This document shows positions 24,558-32,461 of a stretch of 54,105 bases of DNA, piece after piece. The position numbers and the translations under genes are program-made. The stretch spans positions 1-54,105 of the forward strand of contig WYBU01000143.1 in NCBI GenBank assembly GCA_011525745.1, read 5' to 3'. Positions within the stretch are counted from its first letter, which is position 1. Each line of letters begins with the position of its first letter. Source of the stretch: Planctomycetaceae bacterium. Lineage in GTDB: Bacteria; Planctomycetota; Phycisphaerae; UBA1845; UTPLA1. The notes under the pieces were generated by a model. It made no database searches. It worked only from the letters and a program-made list of their open reading frames with translations, and was not told the origin of the DNA.

Positions 24558-24590
24558 AAATGCGCAAAGTCCCATTTCCGACCTTCCGGC

Positions 24591-24596
24591 TATAAT
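24591..24596 (+). promoter_or_regulatory. Candidate -10 element before the Hsp20 gene
   Basis: A perfect TATAAT lies 56 bases before the Hsp20 start codon. No convincing -35 hexamer is found 16-18 bases upstream. No CIRCE-like or ROSE-like element was seen between it and the gene. Confidence 0.4.
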
Positions 24597-24651
24597 CACG
24601 TACAGGCATGACGTGGCCGCGGTCGCGTCGCATTTCTGAAAGGAGCCGCAC

Positions 24652-25110
24652 ATGGCCGTCTGGTCGTTCGGGCGCGATGGCACCATCTCGTTGCGGGAAT
24701 TGCAGGGCGAATTCGACCGTCTGGTCGACCGCTTGTGGCATGGCGGAATCAGCACGGCGCCGCTGGACGGGCAGGACTGGGGGCCGCCGATTGACGTCTG
24801 CGACGAGTCGGACCGTTATGTGCTCCAGGTCGAGTTGCCTGGTTTGACGAACGAAGACCTCGAAGTCGCCGTGCTGGATCGAACGGCCACGGTGTCCGGC
24901 GTGAAGCCGTCGCCGCGCAAACCGGGAGAAGGCACGAAGTGCCTGAGGTCCGAGCGCCGCTTCGGAAAGTTCAAGCGCACGATCGAGCTGCCCGAGCCGG
25001 TTGACGAAACGCGCGTCCACGCCGCGTTTGCCAACGGCCTGCTGACGGTCAGCCTTCCGAAGAAGGTCGTCGTGCAGGGTCGCAAGGTGCCCGTCGAGTC
25101 GGGCGAGTAA
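24652..25110 (+). CDS. Small heat shock protein, Hsp20/alpha-crystallin family
   Basis: The 152-residue chaperone has an alpha-crystallin domain at about residues 43-140. It opens PPIDVCDESDRYVLQVELPG and closes with the typical RRFGKFKRTIELPEPVD, VHAAFANGLLTVSLPK pattern; the A-x-x-x-NG-L-L-T-V-x-L-P block is the family signature. The N-terminal arm contains WSFGRDGTISLRELQGEFDR. The C-terminus lacks a clear I-x-I/V motif, although KVPVES may replace it. It would bind unfolding proteins under stress. AAAGGAG lies about eight bases upstream of ATG 24652. It is monocistronic and convergent with the reductase operon. Confidence 0.9.
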   Translation: MAVWSFGRDGTISLRELQGEFDRLVDRLWHGGISTAPLDGQDWGPPIDVCDESDRYVLQVELPGLTNEDLEVAVLDRTATVSGVKPSPRKPGEGTKCLRSERRFGKFKRTIELPEPVDETRVHAAFANGLLTVSLPKKVVVQGRKVPVESGE

Positions 25111-25296
25111 CCCGTCGCGTGCAGATTGCGCGCGGGGTTGCTCCGGCGTGCCAATGTCAACCCTCACGCATGACAGGAACTGCCACGCCGCGGGAACGTG
25201 TTTGGCGACTGCGCGGTCGTGTTAATTCTGTCGGCGCGCACCGCGATCCTGCTTCCGCCCGCGGCTGAAGGAATCGCGGCCTCTGGTTGTGCGTGG

Positions 25297-25398
25297 TTAT
25301 TTCTTGACGCGCGTCGCCATCTGTTCGCGGCGCTTCCGCTTGAGTCGACTCTTGCGTTTGCGGTGCTTGATCCGGGCCAGTTTCGTCTTCTTGTACAT
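25297..25398 (-). CDS. Very small basic protein behind the reductase gene
   Basis: ATG 25398 encodes 33 residues, MYKKTKLARIKHRKRKSRLK followed by RKRREQMATRVKK, with about half Lys/Arg and a GGAG ribosome binding site eleven bases upstream. It starts 41 bases after the reductase stop codon on the same strand. The composition resembles very small ribosome-associated or nucleic-acid-binding proteins. I recall similar short Lys/Arg-rich ORFs in Planctomycetota but cannot name a family. It is too short for most gene callers and may be missed in annotations. Confidence 0.6.
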   Translation of the reverse strand: MYKKTKLARIKHRKRKSRLKRKRREQMATRVKK

Positions 25399-25439
25399 TC
25401 AGTCCGTCTCCGAACGTTCGATAACCATACCGGGCGGCG

Positions 25440-26186
25440 CTACATGTACAGGCCGCCATTGACGTTAATCACGGAACCCGTCACGTAGCCCGCCTTCGGC
25501 GATGCCAGGAACAGGACCGCCTCAGCCACTTCGTCAGGTTCTCCCAGCCGTCCGACGGCCGTCTGGGCCACGATCTTTTGCAACGCCTCGGGCGGCATGT
25601 CTTTGAGGATGTCCGTCCGAATGAACCCCGGCGCAATCGCATTGACGGTAACTCCCTTCTTGGCCGTCTCGCGCGCCAGCGACTTGGTCAGCGCGATCAG
25701 TCCGCCCTTGGCCACGGAGTAGTTCGTCTGCCCGAAGTTGCCCATCTGGCCGATCACCGACGTCATGAAGATCACGCGCCCCCAGTTGCGCTCGATCATG
25801 CCGGGCAGCAGCGCGTGCGTCACCATCGCAGGCCCCGTCAGATCGACATCGAGCACTTCCTTCCAGATCTCGTAGGTCATCTTGACGAAGGTCTTGTCGC
25901 GCGTGATGCCGGCGTTGTTCACCAGCACTTGCACCACGCCGAGATCCTCCTGAATGCGACGCACCATCTCGTGGTTCTCGTCGTCGTTGGCGATGTTGGC
26001 CTTGTAGGCCCTTGCGCGGCGACCCAGCGCGCGAATCTGATCGCACACTTCCTCCGCCGGCGCCGCGTGTTGAAGATAGTTGACGCCCACGTCTGATCCG
26101 GCCTCGGCCAGAGCCAGCGCAATGGCCCGGCCAATGCCGCGTCCGCCGCCTGTCACCAGACTGATCTTGCCGCTCAACATGCCCAT
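25440..26186 (-). CDS. phaB: Short-chain reductase, acetoacetyl-CoA reductase (PhaB)/FabG type
   Basis: The 248-residue NAD(P)H-dependent enzyme has the nucleotide loop TGGGRGIG at 12-19, NNAGI near residue 90 and the catalytic residues S143, Y156 and K160 (TSVIGQMGNFGQTNYSVAKG). The combination ITRDKTFVKMTYEIWKEV and FGQTNYS is closer to PhaB (3-oxoacyl-CoA to (R)-3-hydroxyacyl-CoA) than to typical FabG, but fatty acid synthesis cannot be excluded. It ends with YVTGSVINVNGGLYM, the usual C-terminus. No PHA synthase or thiolase is nearby. It leads a short minus-strand unit with the small basic protein. Confidence 0.85.
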   Translation of the reverse strand: MGMLSGKISLVTGGGRGIGRAIALALAEAGSDVGVNYLQHAAPAEEVCDQIRALGRRARAYKANIANDDENHEMVRRIQEDLGVVQVLVNNAGITRDKTFVKMTYEIWKEVLDVDLTGPAMVTHALLPGMIERNWGRVIFMTSVIGQMGNFGQTNYSVAKGGLIALTKSLARETAKKGVTVNAIAPGFIRTDILKDMPPEALQKIVAQTAVGRLGEPDEVAEAVLFLASPKAGYVTGSVINVNGGLYM

Positions 26187-26884
26187 GACGACCCTCCCTT
26201 GCGCATTCGGTCCGCGCAGTTGAGGAACGGTGCAGCCGCGCCGCCGTTACGTCGCGGCGGAAGTGGGATCTCGACGCCCGGTCGCGCGCATGGTAACCGC
26301 CCGACGCCAAATCGTGAAGCGCATCAACAACCATCGACCGGCGACGCCGCCGATCACGCGCTCCAGAATCCGCTCTCGTCGCGCGACTCGTTGTTGCATA
26401 AAAGCGGATATCATTGTCCGATTTAATGTGACTGCGAAACGCGCACTCGACCTGCACGGCCGAAGTACGTCGTGGGAGCCGCGCACGAACAGACCGTGAC
26501 GGGTAAAACGGATGTGCCTTCGGCTGGCTGCGATTCCGAAACGCCGCGCGCGACTCCAAACGCGCGTTTTCGCCGCGCGGCCGGCGCCACCGGCGGCAGT
26601 TCACATCACTCGGCAAAGAATCCGATAGTATCCTTGACGGCTCGCGATTATGATGCTTAAATAAACGAGGTGATGAACGCGTCTGGCCTCATTTAACTTA
26701 TCTTTCGTTCATCCGACCGGCGTGTTTGTGTAGTCACGTTCCCCTGGGTATTCGAGACAGGCTGCGATTCGACATCGTTCCGAGTGCTTCCCATCAAAAC
26801 CGTGTTCGGAACGGACATGGCGCGCTGATTGTGAGCGGCTCGCCTGGTGTTTCGCGGCAATCGTCTCGGGTGGAGGTGGCAATC
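26187..26884. other. Long gap upstream of the reductase and zinc-ribbon genes
   Basis: No gene is supported. The part at 26600-26720 is AT-richer than its surroundings and contains a promoter-like pair (listed separately). Short open frames on both strands are not protein-like. Confidence 0.4.
26634..26662 (+). promoter_or_regulatory. Candidate sigma-70 type promoter
   Basis: TTGACG (26634-26639) and TTAAAT (26657-26662) are separated by 17 bases in an AT-richer island. It would give a leader of about 215 bases before the zinc-ribbon gene at 26885. The leader contains a seven-codon ORF at 26672-26695 that is probably accidental. Confidence 0.4.
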
Positions 26885-27412
26885 ATGTCGGATCGCGTGG
26901 CCGTGGGATGCACGTCGTGTGGCGCTCAGTACGCCATGCCCCGTCAGTTTCTCGGAAAGAAAGCGTCCTGCAAAAAATGCGGGCAGAAGTTCATCGCCGC
27001 CGAGTTGCGCCAAACCGCAACCACGACGGTGCAGTCGGCCCCGCCGCAACGGCCGCCAGATCGCCCGACGCCTGTCGCGACGGCCGCATCGATCAAAGAC
27101 ACGATTGCCGCCCGTGCGTTCGAAATCCCGGCGGTCACGATCGACCGGCGAAAACCGACGCCGGCCGCCGAGAATGGCCCGTCTTTGGATGACTCGGTCG
27201 TCGCATGGCTGAACAATCCGCTTGACGACGACGAAGAAGCGGACATCCTCGGCGCACCGCCGCCTCCCAAGGTCATTACGACCGCGGACATGGCGCCGCC
27301 CGAGGAAGTCGCGGCTTCAAAGAGCGGCGGGTTCGGCGTGGTCGTTCCGCCGCACAAGTCCAGTCCTTCCGCGGGCAAGTCAACCGCTGCACCGGCCGGC
27401 CGACATGCATGA
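26885..27412 (+). CDS. Zinc-ribbon (MJ0042-type) protein with disordered tail
   Basis: The product has 175 residues. The first 35 residues form a treble ribbon, GCTSCGAQYAMPRQFLGKKA followed by SCKKCGQKF, of the MJ0042/zinc-ribbon type common at the N-termini of planctomycete and myxobacterial proteins. The remainder is Pro/Ala/Asp-rich, with an acidic patch (NNPLDDDEEADILGAPPPP), and is probably unstructured. No membrane helix follows, unlike many relatives. ATG 26885 has GGAGG nine bases upstream. The next gene is convergent. Function unknown; it may be a scaffold or nucleic-acid contact protein. Confidence 0.7.
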   Translation: MSDRVAVGCTSCGAQYAMPRQFLGKKASCKKCGQKFIAAELRQTATTTVQSAPPQRPPDRPTPVATAASIKDTIAARAFEIPAVTIDRRKPTPAAENGPSLDDSVVAWLNNPLDDDEEADILGAPPPPKVITTADMAPPEEVAASKSGGFGVVVPPHKSSPSAGKSTAAPAGRHA

Positions 27413-27583
27413 TGTGGCGCGTTGCGACGTCAAACGCGCCTCATCGCCAGGGTCGCGCTTCCGCGCCTGGTCTTTGTTGCTAAGAACGCACAGTTCGCCG
27501 GGAAATGCGCGCCAAGTTCTGTTGCCGACCGATTCAGTCGAATCGTTCAATTCGCCGCCGTGCTTCGGCGAACCGCATCGAAT

Positions 27584-28213
27584 TCACGACCGCCTTAGGT
27601 CGAGGATCAATTCGACCTCGCCAACCGGCCGCCCGAGTTGTCGCGCAATGTCCAGCGCTGAAATACCTTGGTCGGCCAAACGATAAACCGAAACATAACG
27701 CGGGTCTTCGTTGGCGTTGGAAGGCGGCGACGAACGGGCGGCACGTGCGCCTGTCGCCGGTTCATCCAGTTCGCCGTTTCCTTGGGGGTGCTCGTCCGCG
27801 GCAGGGGCCTGGGGATTGCGTTGCCCGTCGCCGGCAGCGCCTTCCTTATTCGGTCGTGACGCCGCGACAAGAACGTTCAATTCGCGAATGCAGCGCTCCG
27901 CGTCGGCGATGACCTGTTCCAGTTTGCGATAGCGTGTTTCGACCTCGCCGCTGATGCGCCGCGACAGTTCTTCCAGTTCGATCATCAGTTGCTCAATGTC
28001 GCGCCGGACGCCGTGGCCGTCGCGCAGCGCGGGATCGCCACGACGGGGCGCGGCCGCGACTTGCGAGGCGCTGCTATCCCGTTCGCGGTTGATGCGCCGT
28101 CGCACATTCATCATCATCAACAAAATCGCGACGAGAATGGCGGCCAGCGCGAGCAGATCGCGCGGCGGAATGTCGGTCAGACCGGCGGCGAGCAGGGGCA
28201 GCCGGACGATCAC
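27584..28213 (-). CDS. Membrane-anchored coiled-coil protein with C-terminal HTH-like motif (DUF6115-like)
   Basis: The product has 209 residues. The N-terminus carries one transmembrane helix (DLLALAAILVAILLMMMNVR, about 19-38). A long predicted coiled coil follows at about 70-118 (IEQLMIELEELSRRISGEVE and on), then a Pro/Ala/Asn-rich linker. The C-terminal segment YRLADQGISALDIARQLGRP continues VGEVELILDLRR, resembling the end of DUF6115 proteins. Start GTG 28213 overlaps the larC stop in a GTGA arrangement, so the two are co-translated. Function unknown. Confidence 0.65.
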   Translation of the reverse strand: MIVRLPLLAAGLTDIPPRDLLALAAILVAILLMMMNVRRRINRERDSSASQVAAAPRRGDPALRDGHGVRRDIEQLMIELEELSRRISGEVETRYRKLEQVIADAERCIRELNVLVAASRPNKEGAAGDGQRNPQAPAADEHPQGNGELDEPATGARAARSSPPSNANEDPRYVSVYRLADQGISALDIARQLGRPVGEVELILDLRRS

Positions 28214-29403
28214 GGCACTCCCCCTTTCGCGCGTTCGTCGTAGGCCCGCCGCGCGGCGGCCATCACGTCGCGCAACGGCACGTCATGCGCGCGGGCCGCC
28301 CGCGCGCAATCCTCGTACTCCGGTGACGCTGTTACGATCCGGCCGCCGCGCCGCCCGACCTTGACGCCGATATCGCCGTAGGGCGTTGGGACGCGCTCGA
28401 TCGAGCGCGCCAGCTTGTGACGCATGTTGACGGCGCGCCGCACGCCGAACGTCGTCGTTTCGACAAAAAGTATCTCTTCCAGCGTATCCGCCCGGTCCGG
28501 GGCGCACAGCACCGTCAGCAGCACGCCGGGCCGCCCCTTTTTCATCTGAACCGGCGTGGCGTAAACGTCGAGAGCGCCCTCCGCAATCAGGCGTTCCCGC
28601 GCATAGCCGGTCTGTTCTCCCGTCGCGTCGTCGATCTGCGCCTCGAGCACGACGACGACGTCGGCGTCGGCGTCGTCGGGCGAACCGGCGGATTCGCCGA
28701 TGAAAATCCGCAGCAGATTCGGCATCGAGGCGCCCTCGCGCGTGCCCGCGCCGTAGCCGACGGAGGACAGCGACATTTCCGGCAACGGTCCATAGGCGTC
28801 GGCCAGCGTCGTCAGCACCGCCGCGCCCGTCGGCGTCGTCAGCTCGCCCGGCTCGTCGCTCGCTGCGATCGGCGCGCCGCGCAACAGAGCGGCGGTTCCC
28901 GGGGCGGGAACCGGCATCAATCCGTGCTCGCAGCGCACGGCGCCGGAGCCGGTCGGGATGAACGAGCAGATGATCCGCTCCAGCCGCAGCAGCTCAACGG
29001 CCAGCGCCGCGCCGACGATGTCGATGATCGCATCCGCCGCCCCCACCTCGTGAAAGTGGACTTTTTCGATCGTCGTACCATGCGCCTCGGCCTCGGCTTG
29101 CGCCAGACGCTTGAAGATGGCGAGGGCGCGTTCGGCGACGCGCGGCGGCAGCGCCGCGGCGGCGATGATCTCGCGGATGTGTTTGAGGTGTCGATGGCCG
29201 GCCGGCGCCGACGTGTGTACGACAAATCGCGTCGCGGCGAAGCCCTGCTTCTTGACCTTGGCGATTTCGATGCGCGCATCCGACAGCCGCAGCGATGCCA
29301 GGCCGTCGAGCAGTTCCTGCTGCGGGCAACCGGCGTCGAGCAGGGCGGCGACGATCATGTCCCCGGCCGCGCCGCTGAAACAGTCGAAGTAGCCGATGCG
29401 CAT
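28210..29403 (-). CDS. larC: LarC, nickel-insertion enzyme for the NPN cofactor
   Basis: The 397-residue protein matches LarC, the CTP-dependent cyclometallase that inserts nickel into pyridinium-3,5-bisthiocarboxylic acid mononucleotide, the cofactor of lactate racemase and relatives. It starts with the family N-terminus MRIGYFDCFSGAAGDMIVAA, has VHFHEVGAADAIIDIVGAA and VPAPGTAALLRGAPI, and a C-terminal half with VVLEAQIDDATGEQTGYARE. The ribosomal frameshift seen in some LarC genes is not needed here; the frame is continuous. ATG 29403 is chosen, although the frame is open to 29601. Neither LarB, LarE nor a LarA-type racemase is in the window. Confidence 0.9.
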   Translation of the reverse strand: MRIGYFDCFSGAAGDMIVAALLDAGCPQQELLDGLASLRLSDARIEIAKVKKQGFAATRFVVHTSAPAGHRHLKHIREIIAAAALPPRVAERALAIFKRLAQAEAEAHGTTIEKVHFHEVGAADAIIDIVGAALAVELLRLERIICSFIPTGSGAVRCEHGLMPVPAPGTAALLRGAPIAASDEPGELTTPTGAAVLTTLADAYGPLPEMSLSSVGYGAGTREGASMPNLLRIFIGESAGSPDDADADVVVVLEAQIDDATGEQTGYARERLIAEGALDVYATPVQMKKGRPGVLLTVLCAPDRADTLEEILFVETTTFGVRRAVNMRHKLARSIERVPTPYGDIGVKVGRRGGRIVTASPEYEDCARAARAHDVPLRDVMAAARRAYDERAKGGVP

Positions 29404-29817
29404 GAGCCGACCTTTTTTGAGTGAATACAGCGCCGCGCGAGTGTAGATGCCCCGCTCGCGCTCGGCAAGCGCGGAGATGGCCCACCATTTGGCATGGCGA
29501 TATTCGATGCGAGCCTCAAGCTCAGGCGTCGGAATTGTCCTTCGCAGCGGGCTGCGCCGACGCGCTGGCGCTTGCGGCTCGGGTTCGCTCGCGTGGCCCA
29601 CCGCGTCGCGGTGGCGTCACGATGATAGGATCCGAAACCGACTGCCGATTTCATTTGTGCGACGTTTCCTTTACGCTCGATCTTGCGGCGGCCATCGTTT
29701 TCGCGGTGCGACGCGCGGACCCCGCGCCAGGGTGTTGAACCAAAGTCTCCTCGACGCGTTCGGCCGCGGTTGAACCTCCTGCCTTGCCTCCCCCTCATAC
29801 GATACAATGAAACCGGC
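29404..29817 (+). repeat. Divergent gap with composite repeat (F plus C)
   Basis: GCTGGCGCTTGCGGCTCGGG (about 29564-29583) is followed directly by GTGGCCCACCGCGTCGCGGT, continuing GGCGTCACGATGAT (29593-29626). The same two elements occur in the same order at 51752-51818. The larC frame stays open through 29404-29601, but no start there is supported. Confidence 0.65.
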
Positions 29818-31896
29818 ATGGAGTTCATGGTGCACCATCATCAAGAACCGAATCGAACCACGGCTCGACGCGGCAACCTGATGAGATCGATCATCGCGCT
29901 CGTTGTCGTCGCACCGTCCACTCCGCTGCTGGCGCGGCAGGCGCCGCCGCCCGCCAGCGCGCCGGCCTCTGCGCCCGCGCCGTCGGGCGAATTGCCCGCT
30001 CCCGGCCTCGAGCGCCTGCTCCCCGAACTGGCCGCGCTCGACGCGAAAGTACTGTCCGACCGACTGAACGAACTCAACGCACGACTCAAGGTGATCTCCG
30101 ACGAAGCGGCGCCGCTGCGTCAGGCCATCGCGGCACATGAAGCCGAGTTGGCCGCCGTGACGCGGCGGACGAATCTCCTGGATTCCATCATAAAAGCCCG
30201 CGGCGACGGACCGCCGCTGCCCGCGCCGCCGCAACCGGCACAAGGACCGCCGCTCGATCAATGGCTCGATCAGTTCCTCATGGCCGAGCCGAAATCGCTG
30301 GCCGATCACCTCGCGGCGCAACAGGCCCGCATCAAAGCGCTGAACGACGAGTTGACGCCCATGCGTCAAAAGCTTGCCGCGCACGAAGCCGAGTTGCCGC
30401 GTCTGACCGCGTGGGTCAACTTCCTCGACGGCCTGCTCAAGGCGCGCAACCACATGCCGTCGCTGCCGCCCAAGCCGCCCGAGCCGTCCGCGCAGCCGCC
30501 GCCCAGCGCCCCAAGCCAGGCGGCCATGGCGCCATCGAACGCCGCTGCCGCGCCCCAGGCCGACGCCAAGTCCGCCGCGACCGTGACGTTCCGCGAGCAC
30601 GTCTCGCAACTGTTCGCCGCCAAGTGCATCGGCTGCCACAATCCCGACAAGGCCAAGGGTGGGCTGGTGCTCGAGACCTACGAATCGGCGATGGCCGGCG
30701 GCGGCTCGGGCCGAGTGATCGTGCCCGGCGCGCCGGAACAAAGCCGGCTTTTCCGTCTGGTCAGCCATGTCGAAGAGCCGGAGATGCCGCCGCACGAGTC
30801 GCGACTCGACGACGCGAAGATCGACCTGATCCGCCGCTGGATTGCCGCCGGCGCTCCGGCCGACGGCGGCGCTGCCGCCGTTGGCAAAGTCTCGCCAGCG
30901 GCGCCGCGAGTCGTCTTCGAGCCGGCCATCGACGCGGTGGCGCGCGATCCCGATGCACCGCCCGTTCCAACGGCCTTGCCCAAAGACACTGAAGTCACGG
31001 CCGCCCACGCGCCGCCTGCGCGGGCGCTGGCCCTCAGTCCGGCCGCGCCGCTGCTGGCCATCGGGTCCGAGGGCTGCGTGCTGTATTACCACACGGATAC
31101 GGGCGAGCGGCTGGGCGTGCTGGCCTTTCCCGAAGGGCGCGTCGAGCATCTGACGTTTTCGTCGGATGGAACGCAGCTCATCGTTGTGGGGGGGCAGCCG
31201 GGCCAGGCTGGCTCGGTTGTCGTGTTCGATGTCGAACGAGGGGCGCGGCTGGGCCGTTTCGACAAGCTCTACGACGCCGCGTTCGCCGGCGCGGTCAGTG
31301 CCGACGGCGGCATGATCGCGGTGGGGGGGACGAATAAGAAGGTGCGCGTTTTCGACCTCTTCGACGGCGCCCGCCTTCAGGAATTCACCGCCCACAACGA
31401 CTGGGTCTTCGCCGCGGCGTTCAGTCCCGACGGGCTGTTGCTGGCCACGGCCGATCGTGCCGGCGTGCTGTTCGTCTGGGAGGCCGACACCGGCCGCACC
31501 GTGCACAATCTGTCGGGCGTGCCGGCCGCGCTGACGGGCGTGACATTCAGCGGCGACGGCGCGACGCTGGCGGCGTCTGCGGCGGATGGCGTGATTCGCA
31601 TGTGGGAAATGGAAGAAGGCCGGACGCTTCGCCAGTGGCAGGCACACAACGGCGCGGCGCTGGGGCTGACCTGGTCCGGCGCGATGCTCGCCACCTGCGG
31701 CACCGACGGCGTCGTCAAATTGTGGAATCCCGACGGCGGCCCCATTCGTTCGTGCGAGGGGCAGGGCGACTGGCTGTACCGCGTGGTGTTCAGCGGCGAC
31801 GCGAAACTGACGGCGGCGGGCGGCTGGAACGGCAGCGCGTTCCTGTTTGAGACCGACTCGGGCAAACTGATTCGCACGGTGTCGACGGCCCCATGA
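29818..31896 (+). CDS. Secreted planctomycete cytochrome c-WD40 protein
   Basis: The 692-residue protein begins with a signal segment (RSIIALVVVAPSTPLLARQ); ATG 29818 gives a 21-residue lead, and ATG 29881 is the alternative. Two related helical coiled-coil repeats follow, about residues 60-130 and 145-215: LDAKVLSDRLNELNARLKVI aligns with AEPKSLADHLAAQQARIKAL. Next is a planctomycete-type cytochrome c domain with the heme site C270-IG-C273-H274 and the later EMPPHESRLDDAKIDLIRRW block. From about residue 395 there are seven or so WD40-like repeats (for example VFAAAFSPDGLLLATADRAG). It probably acts in the periplasm or paryphoplasm. Its stop overlaps the next gene. Confidence 0.85.
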   Translation: MEFMVHHHQEPNRTTARRGNLMRSIIALVVVAPSTPLLARQAPPPASAPASAPAPSGELPAPGLERLLPELAALDAKVLSDRLNELNARLKVISDEAAPLRQAIAAHEAELAAVTRRTNLLDSIIKARGDGPPLPAPPQPAQGPPLDQWLDQFLMAEPKSLADHLAAQQARIKALNDELTPMRQKLAAHEAELPRLTAWVNFLDGLLKARNHMPSLPPKPPEPSAQPPPSAPSQAAMAPSNAAAAPQADAKSAATVTFREHVSQLFAAKCIGCHNPDKAKGGLVLETYESAMAGGGSGRVIVPGAPEQSRLFRLVSHVEEPEMPPHESRLDDAKIDLIRRWIAAGAPADGGAAAVGKVSPAAPRVVFEPAIDAVARDPDAPPVPTALPKDTEVTAAHAPPARALALSPAAPLLAIGSEGCVLYYHTDTGERLGVLAFPEGRVEHLTFSSDGTQLIVVGGQPGQAGSVVVFDVERGARLGRFDKLYDAAFAGAVSADGGMIAVGGTNKKVRVFDLFDGARLQEFTAHNDWVFAAAFSPDGLLLATADRAGVLFVWEADTGRTVHNLSGVPAALTGVTFSGDGATLAASAADGVIRMWEMEEGRTLRQWQAHNGAALGLTWSGAMLATCGTDGVVKLWNPDGGPIRSCEGQGDWLYRVVFSGDAKLTAAGGWNGSAFLFETDSGKLIRTVSTAP

Positions 31897-32375
31897 TGAC
31901 TGAGCCGACGTATCTTCCCCAGCGCATCATCTCCGGCGGCCAGACCGGCGCCGATCGCGCGGCGCTGGATGCCGCGATTGAATTGAACATTCCCCACGGC
32001 GGATTCGTTCCGGCCCGTCGGCGGGCCGAGGACGGTCCGATCTCCGATCACTACGACGTGACGGAACTGCCGACCGACAGCTACGACGAGCGCACCGAGC
32101 AAAACGTACTGGCCGCGGATGCGACGCTGATCGTTTCGGTCGGGGCACTGACCGGCGGCTCGGCGACGACCAAGCGATTGGCGCGGCGACACGGCAAGGA
32201 GTGCCTGCACGTCAACCTCGAACGGCTTTCGGATGATGAAGCGGTGCGAGTGCTGCGCGAATGGCTGGCCGAAGCGCGCCCGGCGGTGCTCAATGTCGCC
32301 GGCCCGCGCGAATCGACCACGCCGGGCATCTACGATCGCGTCCGCACGCTGCTGCGGGCGGCGCTATCGCCCTGA
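31893..32375 (+). CDS. Putative molybdenum-carrier-like protein
   Basis: The 160-residue protein matches the putative molybdenum carrier family (Rossmann-like, related to the SLOG/YpsA group). The N-terminus has the nucleotide-type block RIISGGQTGADRAALDAAIE. Then come HGGFVPARRRAEDGPIS and NVLAADATLIVSVGALTGGS with TKRLARRHGKECLHVNL. ATG 31893 overlaps the stop codon of the cytochrome-WD40 gene (ATGATGA); the second ATG at 31896 is equally possible. Known structures of the family bind a molybdate cluster in a multimer, but the physiological ligand here is not shown by sequence. Coupling with a secreted protein is unexpected. Confidence 0.75.
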   Translation: MMTEPTYLPQRIISGGQTGADRAALDAAIELNIPHGGFVPARRRAEDGPISDHYDVTELPTDSYDERTEQNVLAADATLIVSVGALTGGSATTKRLARRHGKECLHVNLERLSDDEAVRVLREWLAEARPAVLNVAGPRESTTPGIYDRVRTLLRAALSP

Positions 32376-32461
32376 AACGCGCGCCACCGTGCAGATCCGA
32401 GCCGCGAAGCGCAAGCGAGCGGGATCCAAGCGCTTTTGCGACTGGCTTGTCCCGGTTGACG

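Noticed and set aside
26672..26695. Seven-codon leader peptide (MNASGLI) downstream of the candidate promoter
   Set aside because: The GAGG before it is only two bases from the ATG, there is no terminator or codon bias suggesting attenuation, and such short frames are expected by chance.
29404..29601. 66-residue N-terminal extension of LarC
   Set aside because: LarC proteins start at MRIGYFDCF as here; the extension runs into interspersed repeats and has no ribosome binding site.
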